From Clavaria fumosa (taxonomy: Eukaryota > Basidiomycota > Agaricomycetes > Agaricales > Clavariaceae), in NCBI GenBank assembly GCA_951802425.1, contig OX637803.1, positions 1,488,001 to 1,552,000 on the forward strand: a stretch of 64,000 bases of DNA, read 5' to 3'. Every line of letters begins with the position of its first letter. Position 1 is the first letter of the stretch. Under the pieces are notes generated by a model that worked only from the letters and a program-made list of their open reading frames with translations, had not been told where the DNA came from and searched no databases. Below are positions 34,881-45,425 of the stretch, piece after piece. Made by a program: the position numbers and the translations under genes.

Positions 34881-36056
34881 ATGCCTACTACATGTTCCGG
34901 TGCTCGACCTCCACCTCCTGTTGCCGACGACGTCGACATTCCAGAACCGGCCGACAATACTCCGACTCCGAGTGTGTCCGGACCTCCGGACCACGACGAA
35001 GAGTCAGATCCCTTGGTCACTGATGACGACGACGAGCTAAATGAACCTCCGACACCTCGAGCAGAGCGCGAACCAACTCCGGCACGCCTTCTTCAGCAAA
35101 TTATCAACGCCAACAAGCGCCCGGATACGGTAAAACCACGCAACCCCGACACATTCGATGGCTCGGATGCTAAGAAGTTGAAAAGCTTCTTGGTCCAATG
35201 CCAGTTAAACTTCCTTGATCGCCCAAGAGTGTTCAAGTCCGATTCTCATAAGGTACGCTATGTCCTTTCCTTTCTCCGAGGCTTCGCCTTGGAATGGTTT
35301 GAACCAATGATCCTGGATGGTGAAGACCATCCGGTTCTTTCGAACTATAAGATGTTTGTTACTCAACTTACAGAGAACTTTGGTCCTTACGACGCGATCC
35401 GCGAGGCGGAATTCGAACTCGAATGCCTCCAGATGCACGAGGACCAGAAGTTGACGAAATATACCATTTCGTTCAACAGATTCGCGTCCATTGTCCATTG
35501 GGACGAGTACGCATTGCAGCGGCAGTTCTACAAAGGACTTGCTAGCCGCATCAAGGACGAACTGGCCCACGTTAACTGCGCGGACACACTCCGCGGACTC
35601 CGCAAGCAAGCCAGTGCGATTGATGGCCGTTATTGGGCTTGTCAGCAGGAGATCTCTCGGGACTCCGTTAAAGCTCCGACGCCTAACAACACCATAAAAA
35701 AGGAGACTTTGGATATTCCCAAGTCCCTGAGCACTTCTGGCGCTAATACCAAGTCCGAGAAACCCTCGGATAAGCGTCCAGTGAACTCTGGTTCAACTTC
35801 TGGGAACTCCGTTCCAAAGGTCGCTGAGGGCTCCGCTAACTCCGGTAGCTCCAACGACACAAAGAAGGCCCATCTGGGTCAGGATGGAAAACTGACTCCA
35901 GAGGAACGCCAACAGCGTTTCGATAATAATCTGTGCCTCTTCTGTGGAATAGCGGGCCACAAAGCCAACGAGTGTCAGAAGCGGACCTCGCGGGCCAGTG
36001 CCAGTGCTGCACGAATCACCTCTGAGGGAGATGACTCCGTGCCAAAAAAAGATTGA
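34881..36056 (+). CDS. gag: Gag of element C with zinc knuckle
   Basis: 391 codons. Acidic N-terminus (DDDDELNEPP), capsid-like retrotransposon gag domain at about residues 85-250 (LKSFLVQCQLNFLD, VRYVLSFLRGFALEWFE, YTISFNRFASIVHWDEYALQRQFYKGL), a Ser/Lys-rich linker, then the zinc knuckle CLFCGIAGHKANEC near residue 355. It ends at a TGA (36054-36056) four bases after a run of seven A, where pol continues in the -1 frame. The frame is intact. Confidence 0.92.
   Translation: MPTTCSGARPPPPVADDVDIPEPADNTPTPSVSGPPDHDEESDPLVTDDDDELNEPPTPRAEREPTPARLLQQIINANKRPDTVKPRNPDTFDGSDAKKLKSFLVQCQLNFLDRPRVFKSDSHKVRYVLSFLRGFALEWFEPMILDGEDHPVLSNYKMFVTQLTENFGPYDAIREAEFELECLQMHEDQKLTKYTISFNRFASIVHWDEYALQRQFYKGLASRIKDELAHVNCADTLRGLRKQASAIDGRYWACQQEISRDSVKAPTPNNTIKKETLDIPKSLSTSGANTKSEKPSDKRPVNSGSTSGNSVPKVAEGSANSGSSNDTKKAHLGQDGKLTPEERQQRFDNNLCLFCGIAGHKANECQKRTSRASASAARITSEGDDSVPKKD
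36044..36050 (+). promoter_or_regulatory. Probable -1 ribosomal frameshift site (A7) between gag and pol
   Basis: In the gag frame the sequence reads CCA AAA AAA GAT TGA, so the heptamer A AAA AAA is in the phase required for tandem slippage. A -1 slip leads into the pol frame just before the gag stop at 36054. Whether a downstream RNA structure exists cannot be judged by eye. Confidence 0.6.
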
Positions 36057-39000
36057 GCAGCCCAGAGAGCATAGTACGACTCTCCGGCTGCTCCGACTCC
36101 GATCGTACTGAACCGATACTCAATACCCTTTCCTTTCATCGTTCTCTTTCCCTTCTTGCCTCCTCTCCTTCTATTTCGTCTCCGTTCAAAGCTATGATAG
36201 ACTCCGGCGCTGAACTTTGTTTCATTGACGCCAAATTTGCTTCTCGCTTCCGTCTTCCGAAAACTCCGGTGACCCCTTGGGAGGTCGTTTTTATTAACGG
36301 GACCACCTCCGTATGGGTTACCGAAGTGGTCTGGTTATCCATTCGGCTCTCCGCCATGGATCCGACTGACATCTTGTGTGTAGTTACCGATCTTGATCCC
36401 TCTAGTTATGTGATCTTGGGAATGAATTGGCTGTTCCAAAACAACCTGCTGGTTGACTGGATTACTGGCCAGATAAAGCCCAGACCATCTACGAAAGAGG
36501 AGAAAACTCCGAAATCTGATCCGGAGGGTGCACCGGCCAGCACTCTCTACTCTGTCCCTCTGTCCACCTCTGTCCCTCTGTCTGTCTCCGCTCCATGTAC
36601 TCTGGTTCAAATGTCATCTGCAGCGACTCCGAACCAGACCCGGACTCCGTCTCCATCTCTGCCTCTGTCTCCGTCTTTGACCCAGTCTCTGACCTTTCCG
36701 TCTACTCCGTCTCTCCAGGAGACACCCAAAGTTTCTTTTGTGAATGCTGCCGCATTCATCACGGCTTGTGGACTTCGCGGGTCCCAAGTCTTTGGCATGA
36801 TGTTGTTGAGCGAGTCCGCGCACGCAGCCTCCGCTTCGTTCAATGTCCCTGACACCACCCCCCAGGACCTCCTCTCTGTTCCGGAGGAGTACAGGGACTT
36901 CCCAGATGTCTTCAGTAAAAAGAAGGCAGATACCCTTGCTCCGCATCGACCGTATGATTTAAAGATCAACCTGCTGGATGGCCAATCCCCTCCGCCAGGT
37001 GCGGTCTACTCTCTGTTGCAGTCCGAACTCAGCGAACTCCGCGAGTTTTTGGACGAGCACCTCCGCATCGGATTTATCCGTCCAAGCCGTTCTCCGCACG
37101 GAGCACCTGTGCTCTTTGTCCGGAAGAAGAACGGAACACTCCAATTATGCATTGATTTCCGTGGTCTCAATAAATTGACCAAAAAAGACCGTTATCCGCT
37201 CCCGCTGACTAAAGATCTTCTCGACGTTCCAGGAAAAGCCCGAATCTATACAAAACTCGACCTCCGACATGCGTATCACCTGGTCCGTATCGCTGAGGGT
37301 GACGAATGGAAGACCGCATTCCGCACCCGATACGGATCCTTTGAATGGTGTGTGATGCCTTTCGGGCTCACAAACACGCCCGCCACATTCCAGCACTTTA
37401 TGAACGACATATTCTCCGACCTTCTCGACATGTTCATGGTCGTCTACCTCAACGACATCCTAATTTACTCCGAGGATCCGAAACAACATGTTGAGCACGT
37501 CCGAGAGGTACTCCGAAGGCTCTGGGAGCACGGTCTCTTCCTGAACCCAGCTAAGTGTGAATTTCATGCTGAAACCGTGGAGTATCTTGGATTTGTTTTA
37601 TCTCCGTCCGGACTTTCTATGGACACGGCTAAAGTGAAAACTATACAGGATTGGCCGACTCCGCGGAAGGTCAAGGATGTCCAGTCCTTCCTCGGGTTCG
37701 CCAATTTCTACTGCCGCTTCGTCCATGGCTATTCCAAGATCGTCGCTCCGATGAACTGCTTGACACATAAAAACATCAAGTGGCAGTGGTCTGACGATTG
37801 CCAGTCCGCATTTGACTATCTAAAAACCGCGTTCTCCACGGCTCCGATTCTCTCGCACTTCATACCTGGAGCTCCGCTGATAGTCGAAACGGACGCCTCG
37901 GACTATGCTGTCGCCGCGATACTTTCTACGGTCGCCTCCGACGGTGAAGTCCATCCTATCGCTTTTCATTCCCGCACCCTAGGTGTCTCCGAACTGAACT
38001 ATGACACCCACAATAAGGAACTCCTCGCTATATTTGAGGCGTTTACCGCTTGGAGGCACTATCTCGAAGGTTCTGAAATTCCGGTCGACATTGTTACCGA
38101 CCACAAGAACCTAGAGTACTTCTCCACGGTCTGCCTGCTCACCCGGCGTCAAGCCAGGTGGTCGGAGTTCCTTTCCCAGTTCAATTTCGTGATCCGATTC
38201 CGCCCCGGGCACCTTGGAATGAAACCCGATGCGTTGACTAGACGTTGGGACATCTATCCCAAAGAGGGGGATAGCGACTATGCCTGCGTCAATCCGCAAA
38301 ACCTCCGGCCGATGTTCTCCAGCGAACAATTGATATTGTCTCTCCGAGCTTCGTCGCTTTACGTACCCGCACTCCGTGCGTCGTTTGTGATTGACGATCA
38401 TCAACTCCAAGAGGACATCTGGTCTGGACTCTTGCTCGATCCTGTGATCGTCCCGATCCTAGAAGACCTCCGCTCGAACTCCGCGGACCCTAAGTGGTCC
38501 ATGGACGACAACGGACTTCTCCGCAAGCACGGACAGATTTATGTACCGGACGTCAATGACCTCCGACTCCGCATTTTACGCACAAGACATGATCACCCAC
38601 TCGCCGGACATTTCGGTCGGACCAAGACTACGGCCTTGGTCTTCAGGGATTATACCTGGCCGAAACTCCAAGGATTTGTATCGGACTTTTGCAAGTCTTG
38701 CACGACTTGTGGTAGGGCGAAAGCCCCTCGGCATAAGCCATATGGAACGCTCAAGCAGCTACCCATACCCAAGAAACCATGGAATTCCATTTCGATGGAT
38801 TTCATCAAGCAACTCCCTGAGAGCTCCGGTTTTACCGCAATATTGGTGGTTGTTGATAGGTTTACAAAGCAGGGAATCTTCATCCCGACGACCGACAAAG
38901 TGAACTCCGCGGAGTTGGCCCGTCTATTCGTATTCCACGTCTTCTCGAAACATGGAGTTCTGTCGCATGTCACCTCCGATCGCGGCTCCGAGTTCGTTTC

Positions 39001-39875
39001 CCGTTTTTTTTCGCTCGTTGGGTAAAGTCCTGGACATGACTTGACACTTCACCTCCGGATATCATCCGGAGGGCGACGGACAGACGGAGCGGACTAACCA
39101 GATGTTGGAACAATACCTCTGTTGTTACTGCAATTACCAGCAGGACAACTGGTCGCAGCTTCTACCCCTCGCCGAGTTTGCCTACAACAATGCCCCGAGC
39201 GCCACCACTGGGGTTTCTCCGTTCTTCGCGAACAAGGGTTATCATCCGAATATCTCGGTATTTCCCGAACGCAAAGTCACTTCGGTCCGTGCCCAAGAGC
39301 TCGCTGTAGACTTGGATCAGCTGCACCAAGAACTCCGTAACCAAATCGCCGAAGTGCAGAGTCGCTATCAGGGTCCGGCGGACAAACGTCGGACTCCGGC
39401 ACCGGAGTTTAAGGTCGGAAACTGGGTATACGTAAAGGTGAAGTTTTTCCGTATGACCAGACCCTCCAAAAAACTCTCCGACAAGTTCCTCGGACCTTTC
39501 GAAATCATCGGAGAGGCCGGTTCACACTCCTTCGTACTCCGACTCCCCGAGGCCATGCGAGCCATCCACCCCGTCTTCCACATTTCCATGCTGGAGCCAG
39601 CCACTCCAAATACAATTCTGAATCGTACCATCACCCCACCTCCTCCGGTAGAGATCAATGGAGACTTAGAGCACGAGATCTCCGAAGTGCTCGACTCCAA
39701 GATCGACAAACGCCACACCTGCAAACTCCTATACCTGGTACGGTGGTCCGGATACGAAGGAACCGATGAGGAAACATCCTGGCTTCCCGCTACGGAACTT
39801 GTTCATGCCTCCGAGGCTGTTTCGGACTTCCACCAAGCTTATCCGAACAAGCCCGGACCTCTCAATACCCTCTAG
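36053..39875 (+). pseudogene. pol: Pol of element C (PR-RT-RNase H-IN-chromodomain), frameshift and stop in integrase
   Basis: The first 990 codons (36053-39025) hold the protease (AMIDSGAELCFID, Asp near residue 50), RT (IRPSRSPHGAPVLFVRKKNG, FGLTNTPATFQHFMND), RNase H (VETDASDYAVAAIL), the HHCC zinc motif (CKSCTTCGRAK) and most of the integrase core (SMDFIKQLP, SDRGSEFVSRF). At a T8 run (39004-39011) the frame shifts, and a TGA follows at 39042. 39102-39875 continues the integrase (HPEGDGQTERTNQ) and a chromodomain (LYLVRWSGYEGTDEETSW). The RT active site reads YLND (37445-37456), so one catalytic Asp is Asn. The element is therefore defective by three independent lesions, unless the T8 run is a sequencing error. 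Confidence 0.92.
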
Positions 39876-39885
39876 ACCTTTCCCC

Positions 39886-40100
39886 GTTCACTCCGATACC
39901 CCGAAATTTCTGTTATGCTTCTATTTACATACATTTTCCATTCAATCCAATTCCATCTCTTTTCTCTGTTCACTCCGATACCCCGAAATCTCTCTTATGC
40001 TTCTACTTACGTACATTTTCTGTTCTATACTACTCCATCTCTCGCTTCTCCGTCTTCTCTAAAAAATATATATATATATATATATAAATATATATAAAAA
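39886..40100. repeat. Tandem ~75-bp duplication, pyrimidine-rich and (TA)n tract in element C
   Basis: TTCACTCCGATACCCCGAAAT occurs at about 39888 and again at about 39970, each followed by a similar ~50-bp AT/CT-rich stretch, so a unit of about 80 bp is duplicated. It is followed by a (TA)n tract at about 40066-40100, then CTCTCCAT repeats (40115-40150). No coding function is seen; it may hold the shared 3' ends of pol and of the opposite ORF. Confidence 0.6.
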
Positions 40101-40408
40101 TCCATATTTCTGTCTCTCCATCTCTCCATCTCTCCATCTCTCTCTCTGTTCCTGTCTCCGAAAACTCCGAAAACTCTAAAAAACCTCCTTTCTTCTTATT
40201 CCTTTTCTCCGTAAACTCCGAACCTTTGATTTTTTCTCCCAAGTCCGACTCCGAACCTCTCTTCGTCTTCTCCGTGTTGTCTTACCTTATTTTCCTTTCA
40301 CTCCGCTTACTTTTCACTCGAGTTCAAAGATAGAAAACAAAAATTATATAAAAAAGAAAACAAAAGAAAAAAGAAACAATAAATACAAGTATATAAAATT
40401 TTTATTTT

Positions 40409-41413
40409 TTAGGCAGAGGGGGGCGAGCCGGGCGACGCCTGCAAAATTCCTTCGGGCTCCTTAAACCCGGACTCCGCTCCCACTTCTCCTGCCTCCACCT
40501 CCACCTCTTCCTCCGCCTCTTTCTCCGACCCCACCTCCTTCGCCTTTCCCTTCTCCTTCTCCTTCCCCGTCACCTCCACCACCATGTCCTCCGCCTCCGC
40601 TTCCTCCGCCTCCGCCCTCAGAACCTCTGCCTTCTCCTTCCTCACCTCCTCCGCTGCCTCCGCCTTCTCCACCACCTCCATCCTCTTCCCCCACTTCTCC
40701 AAAATCCCGCGGAGAATCTTCCGATCCTCCGCCGTGACCTTCCGCTCTGCTGTGGCCTCCGCCCTCCACTCCTCCATCGCAAACACCCCCCTCAGGACCA
40801 CGCTATGCGTGGCCTGCATCAAATTTTCAACCTCCTCCTCCATCCGCTAACCCCGCGGCACCCACATCTCCGCCCTATCCTCCTCTGACTCCGCGGAACA
40901 CTTGGTCCGCGTCCCCTTCACCTTTTTCCGCTCCAGCCTCTCCGCCTCTCCTCCTCCGCACTTCTGCTTCGCCCCTGCACAGGCATTGCAGGCCGTCTCC
41001 CGCCCCCCACTCGGCCACACACAGGCCACCCCCAACCTATGGCATCGCATGCACTCCGCGCGATCCGCCTCTGTCTCCGGTGTCAGAGACCGCTTCCTCC
41101 CCACCCCTTGCTCCCGCGCCACCTCCGCCGCCCTCCGCTTCGCCTCCACCGCCTTCGCCCTCTCCAGCTCCTCCCGCCGCACCCTATCCGCTGCCTCCCT
41201 CGCTTTCCGCTCCTCCTCCTCCCGCCTCCGTCGCTCCTCCTCCCTCGCCCTTTTCTCCCTCAACATGTTAATTTTCTTCGTGAGGGCCGCGATCTCGGGG
41301 TCCTCATCCACCGTGCGAGGTTGCGTGGGGACGGCGACGACGGGTCGTGGGCGAGGGCAAGGGCAGGAGGGGCAACTGGGCCCGGCTCCGGGCGTTGATT
41401 GTGTGTTGGACAT
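40409..41413 (-). pseudogene. Antisense accessory ORF of element C with Zn2Cys6-like cluster
   Basis: Opposite strand to gag-pol, between pol and the 3' LTR. From ATG 41413 the frame runs to 40409 with a single TAG at 40847-40849, about 335 codons in all. N-terminus Pro/Cys-rich, then a long charged coiled coil (REEERRRREEEERKAREA). Next comes a cysteine cluster CMRCHRLGVAC-x10-CNACAGAKQKC, whose spacing C-x2-C-x6-C-x10-C-x2-C-x6-C fits the fungal binuclear zinc domain. A Lys/Arg patch (RLERKKVKGTRTK) and, beyond the TAG, another helical Glu/Ala/Lys-rich part follow. Stands for a DNA-binding-like accessory protein; actual function unknown. No signal peptide or membrane segment is seen, so it is not env-like. 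Confidence 0.68.
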
Positions 41414-41645
41414 GATAAGTTTTTTTGAAAGGAATTGCCCGTGTTAGGGGTGAGTGGTGGGAGTGATGAGTTAAGGAAGAGAAAAGCAGAGTGCGACGCA
41501 CACAATCGTTTTAACCCCCCAAAAAAAAAAATCGGACTCCGATCGAAGCGCCGTGAAACTCCGGTGCTAACTTGATATGGGAGCCACGTGTTCACACGGA
41601 CTTTGGCCACAGGGTCTCAGGGGTTCGACCCTAAGAGAGGGATAC

Positions 41646-42360
41646 TGTTACGACCCCATCCGCTTGCATAAGCACTATCCCCGCCCTGGACTCCGAGCTC
41701 CATACCAACTCCGATCCGCTCCGCCGTAACTCCATACACCCTGCTCCACATCTTCATCGGACTTTACTCCGCTGACCTTCGGACCATTCGGACTTCGTTC
41801 TAGAACCTTCTCCCTCCATCCCCTCATTCTGTTTACTATTGAGAGGATACCCTTGACCCATGGGAGTCGCTTTTGTTGTTGTTTCTTTGTTCCATGAAAA
41901 TTGCACAGGCACATGTGGTGAAACTCTCCTAGTAATTTGATATGTACATTGTTTCACATTACTCCTATACTCTGTCCTTGCAGTATAAGTTTCCACCTGT
42001 ATCTCCCTGCTCCTTAGTTTGAATATTAACGTCTCTTGATCCAAAAAATATCTCTGAGCTTTCGTCCTCATCGTCCTCGACGTTCTCCACGTCATCCGAC
42101 CAACTCCGACCAACTCCGACGGACTCCGATCAACTTTGGAGTTTTGACTTGTGTTCTGATCCTCCCTTAGGTATTGTTCTTGTTTGATAAATAGGGACAC
42201 GTATATACGCGGTGGCACAACACATACGTTGAGGCCGCAGTCCCATAAGTCTCTCTTCCTCTTGTTTACTTCTCCGTTTCTCCGATATCGGACTCTGACC
42301 GGACTCCGATAGAATATCTCCACTAACCCCTTCGCCGCTAACCTTGTTAGGACCATGACA
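41646..42360 (+). repeat. 3' LTR of element C
   Basis: 715 bp, TGTTACG...CATGACA, followed by the duplication ATGGA and the resumption of B's protease region. Confidence 0.93.
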
Positions 42361-44131
42361 ATGGACCAATCTGCAATGGAAAGTTCTTAATGAGTCCAAG
42401 CGTCGGAGCGATGGTGCCATGAGAGGATTCCATGTGAATAACGCATTCAGAGTGTAGCGGATTGCCGAGTTTCTCCCAAACGTCTCGCTGCATTGCTACA
42501 ATCGAACTTCCTTGGTCGAGAAGGCACTCTGCAGCGATTCGGCCGTCTAGAATGCCTTCCACAATGCGGAGCGGAGCGGCGTCGACTGCCACAACAAGAT
42601 CGGAGGTGTCTGGGACTGTAATGTTTGTGTAGAGGGTGTCCTGTACAATGGAGGCGGTGACCGGAACACGGCGGGCGGTAACCATGTCCTTCATCTTTTT
42701 ACGGACATCTCCAGAAATGGCAAGTAATTCACGGGGTGTCACACGGACCGGAATGTCGAGTGCACGATCGAAAACTTGTTGAACAGTTACCGGATTTTCT
42801 ATTGGAGCTTGGTAATGATACTGGACGTCAGATCGTTCGATTCTTTCCAGCTTCGATGGGCATGTGACCGGAGGCGGGGTAATGACAATGGCAGGCGGAG
42901 GAGGTAACCTAGATGGCTGTGGATCATTATTCCGGGGTGCGGGTGCTTTCCTTTTGCCCTTGTCTATTTTCTTTGCCACATCGTTTGCGAAGGTGCAGGC
43001 CATATTTTCCAGGGCGATCCTCTCGTTATCTTCCTCATCCGAATCGTCTTCCATATCCGCAGGATCACTGGATGATCCAGTAGGCTGTGCTTCAAATACT
43101 GCAGTAGTCACCCGCTGCATATTCTGAGATTGGTAGGTAGCGTAATACTTGTCAAAGCGCTCTGATAGGTTGTTCCCCACAATGGTGCCTGGTAGGTATT
43201 GTCCAGAGGGAAGGCAAATCCTGCCTTCGGTGTTCCACATACATTTACCGGACTTGATGTATTCGAGGGCCTTCGGACAGGCACTAACAAAATGACCTAG
43301 TTCTGAACAAAAATTACACGTCCGATTTGTAGGGGAATTCATGGTCCGGGCAGTGGAACATTTTGCTGGTTCGAGGGACTGAGCTGATAAAATTGATTCC
43401 AGGCGAGCCATTGTAGAAGCAAATGTCGCTAAGGCTGCGGACATGTCGAGTTCTTCCTTTTTGACCACTGGTTTCAGTTCCCTCCTGGGGGCTGTGGATG
43501 CGAAACGGATGGGTCCGGAGAATTGATCGGTTGTCACGGAATGCGGGGACGTTGAGGAAAGTAGGAATTCGGCTGCGGCATGTACCTCATTCATGGGGTA
43601 TGGATCCTCCGGATGGTGATTCGGAAGTATGATAGCAAGCCGGCTCTCAATCCGGCGCCTTGTATGATCCCCAAATCCAAGGATGTAAAGCCGGTTCCTA
43701 TCATTGGTGGACATACATTGTGAACTGATCAGATGCGAGGTAATCTGAAGAAAGTCCCGGTAGTACTCTCCGTGTTCTGCATGCGTGTTAACTCCTTTTT
43801 GGGCCGAGTCTGATATGAAATGGTCCAAATCGGCAACAGAAAACAAACGGCCACCATCGGAACCTGGATAAAGGCGTCGGACAGCCGCTTTGAAGGTATC
43901 CCAAGTCCATTCCAGGTGCGGGTCGGGTGTGAGAGTCTCCCAAAGAAGACATGTGTCAGTATCAAGGTAATGCTTCACATACCGAATTAAATCGGTCTCT
44001 GGAACATCTGGATTAATGCCAGTGAGTACGATGTCAATATCCTCGAAGTACTGGTTGAGATGCATTGGTACTCCATCAAAGGCAGGGGCCCTGTGGGCAC
44101 CACGAAGCGGATATCTCGGTTAGTTGGCCAT
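42361..44131 (-). pseudogene. gag: Element B gag and protease
   Basis: Minus-strand frame from an ATG at 44131 (MAN, then TAA at 44122-44120), open from there through the insertion point of C. Gag-like helical region (YFEDIDIVLTGI, FKAAVRRLYPGSD, HGEYYRDFLQITSHL), a CCHC knuckle CNFCSELGHFVSAC, a central low-complexity region (ADMEDDSDEEDNE), a nuclear-type basic patch (KKIDKGKRKAPAP) and a retropepsin-like domain with active-site segment ECLLDQGSSIVAM. The same gag is present in F (62880 onwards), where codon 4 is CAA rather than TAA, so the TAA here is a mutation. Confidence 0.86.
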
Positions 44132-44498
44132 TGGTATTGCTGCGTGAGGAAGTTTTTGTGCGGCGTTGAGAGGATTCTGTGGTTTGTCAATTGGAAATTG
44201 TAAGGTGTTCAGTTCGAGGGTAGTGGTGTGAGCGGTGAGTGTGGTTCTTCGAAGATCTGTGGTAATGAGGTAACCGGGGTGGTGAAGCTCGTGTGGGAGT
44301 AAACAATGGATGAAATACTGGGAATGTCTGATGGGAGTAAGTGGGAAGTTTCTATTACTTCCCCAGGAGGTTCGGAATGCAGTGGTTTTGTGATCGGATT
44401 CGGGTTTCAACTTCTCAGGCGTTCGGAACATCGAGGCTGGAAAGCGGAGGAGCCTCTGGGAATCCTTGAAGGCTGTAGTGAAGACGTTGTTATGACCC

Positions 44499-44515
44499 CC
44501 TCGTGGTGGGCTCCA
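44499..44515 (-). other. Primer-binding site of element B
   Basis: Four bases inside the 5' LTR end, TGGAGCCCACCACGAGG begins with TGG, the complement of a tRNA 3' CCA end. The same site occurs in F (62505-62521) with one difference. The tRNA species is not assigned. Confidence 0.6.
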
Positions 44516-44519
44516 AAAT

Positions 44520-45425
44520 TGTAGTAGGCTGTACAGGTGTTGGCTGCAAATAGATGTTCATGGCCGGGTTCTTCAGGGGGTCTTATTACACGACGGAAAC
44601 ACTAAACAGAACCTTGGATGATGGAGAGGCTATGTGTAAAATGTTCAGAGAGTGAAAATATACGTTGTCTGGAGTATCTGGTATCGGGTCCAATAGAGTC
44701 CGATTTTCGGATCGAAGGTTCGAAGGGCTGGCAACGACGAAGGCCAGCAAATCAATGGGTACGACGAAGGGTGAGCTTGCTAAAGATCACAGCACGATGT
44801 GGGCGTTCAAAAAGCTGGATTTCCATAGAATCTGGTACGTACTTAAGTACAATTTTGTAAGTACAGCAAATCTGGTTCTACGGAAGTTTCCGGAAGCTAC
44901 AGAAGGTAATGCGGTATCGTGTGCAAGGTCATATAGAGGTCATGGATCATAGAAGAAGTATGCGGTTCAGAGGAATGAAGTGTCTGATGATTGGTGTACA
45001 TCCGGACCGCTCATAAAATGAAGGAGAGTGAGGCTGGTACAGCAAAGGGGTACAAGGAACAATGGACAAAGCACTGCAAAGGGTTTGAAATGTTTCAATG
45101 ATTGGATGGTTGAAAGGGATCACAATATGAAATTTACAGCATGTATATGAAATAGAGGAATGGGAATGGAATAGTGAGTATGTTGAGCACTGACCATGCT
45201 GGAGTGATGAAATAGAGGGGTGTAGGCGGTGTGTGTGACCTATGGGCTGTGATCTTCACAGGGAATTGGAGATCGGAGAGTCCGAGGTTGGATAAGTATT
45301 GGACGTTATTGGACGGTGTTGGATTGTTATTGGATTGTATCAGACACAATTGCCTTGGATCCCGAAATATCCAGATGGTCAGTATCTTTCATGTTTCTAT
45401 GTTTAAACCGCATATTATCCTTACA
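44520..45425 (-). repeat. 5' LTR of element B
   Basis: 906 bp partner of 20677-21581. In the unit array near 45285-45350, TATTGGA and similar words replace the TATCGGA words of the 3' LTR. The flank 45426-45430 is CCATT. Confidence 0.9.

Larger units (their letters stand above)
34126..42360 (+). mobile_element. Element C: chromovirus-type LTR retrotransposon inserted in element B
   Basis: An 8235-bp element with perfect TSD ATGGA (34121-34125 and 42361-42365) and two 715-bp LTRs (34126-34840, 41646-42360) starting TGTTACGACC and ending ATGACA or GTGACA. Internal order: gag, a -1 frameshift signal, pol with a C-terminal chromodomain, a 1.7-kb region holding an opposite-strand ORF, a purine-rich tract (AAGAGAGGGATAC) and the 3' LTR. 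It splits B between the protease and the RT. The whole element is unusually rich in CTCCG/ACTCCG words. Confidence 0.95.
20677..45425 (-). mobile_element. Element B: Gypsy-type LTR retrotransposon with antisense accessory gene
   Basis: Bounded by two ~905-bp LTRs (20677-21581 and 44520-45425) that begin TGTAAGG and end CTACTACA on the minus strand. Minus-strand order: 5' LTR, PBS, gag and protease (42361-44131), RT (32535-34120), RNase H and integrase (23568-25960), opposite-strand ORF (21742-23380), polypurine tract CCCCTGGGAGAA and 3' LTR. It interrupts D's integrase between the codons for QTE and VNQ. On D's coding strand the flanks are AATGG and AACGG, a 5-bp duplication with one C/T difference (4 bp if the LTR is taken to end in CA). 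C and A are inserted inside B. B itself is damaged. Confidence 0.9.

Noticed and set aside
34237..34881. 214-codon antisense frame in the 5' LTR of C, also open in the 3' LTR (41754-42356)
   Set aside because: The two LTRs are copies of each other, so both being open is not independent evidence. No motif; lies over the promoter region.
40409..41413. Possibility that the extra ORF of C is an envelope (env) gene
   Set aside because: It is on the opposite strand, lacks a signal peptide and membrane anchor, and is dominated by charged coiled coil and a cysteine cluster.
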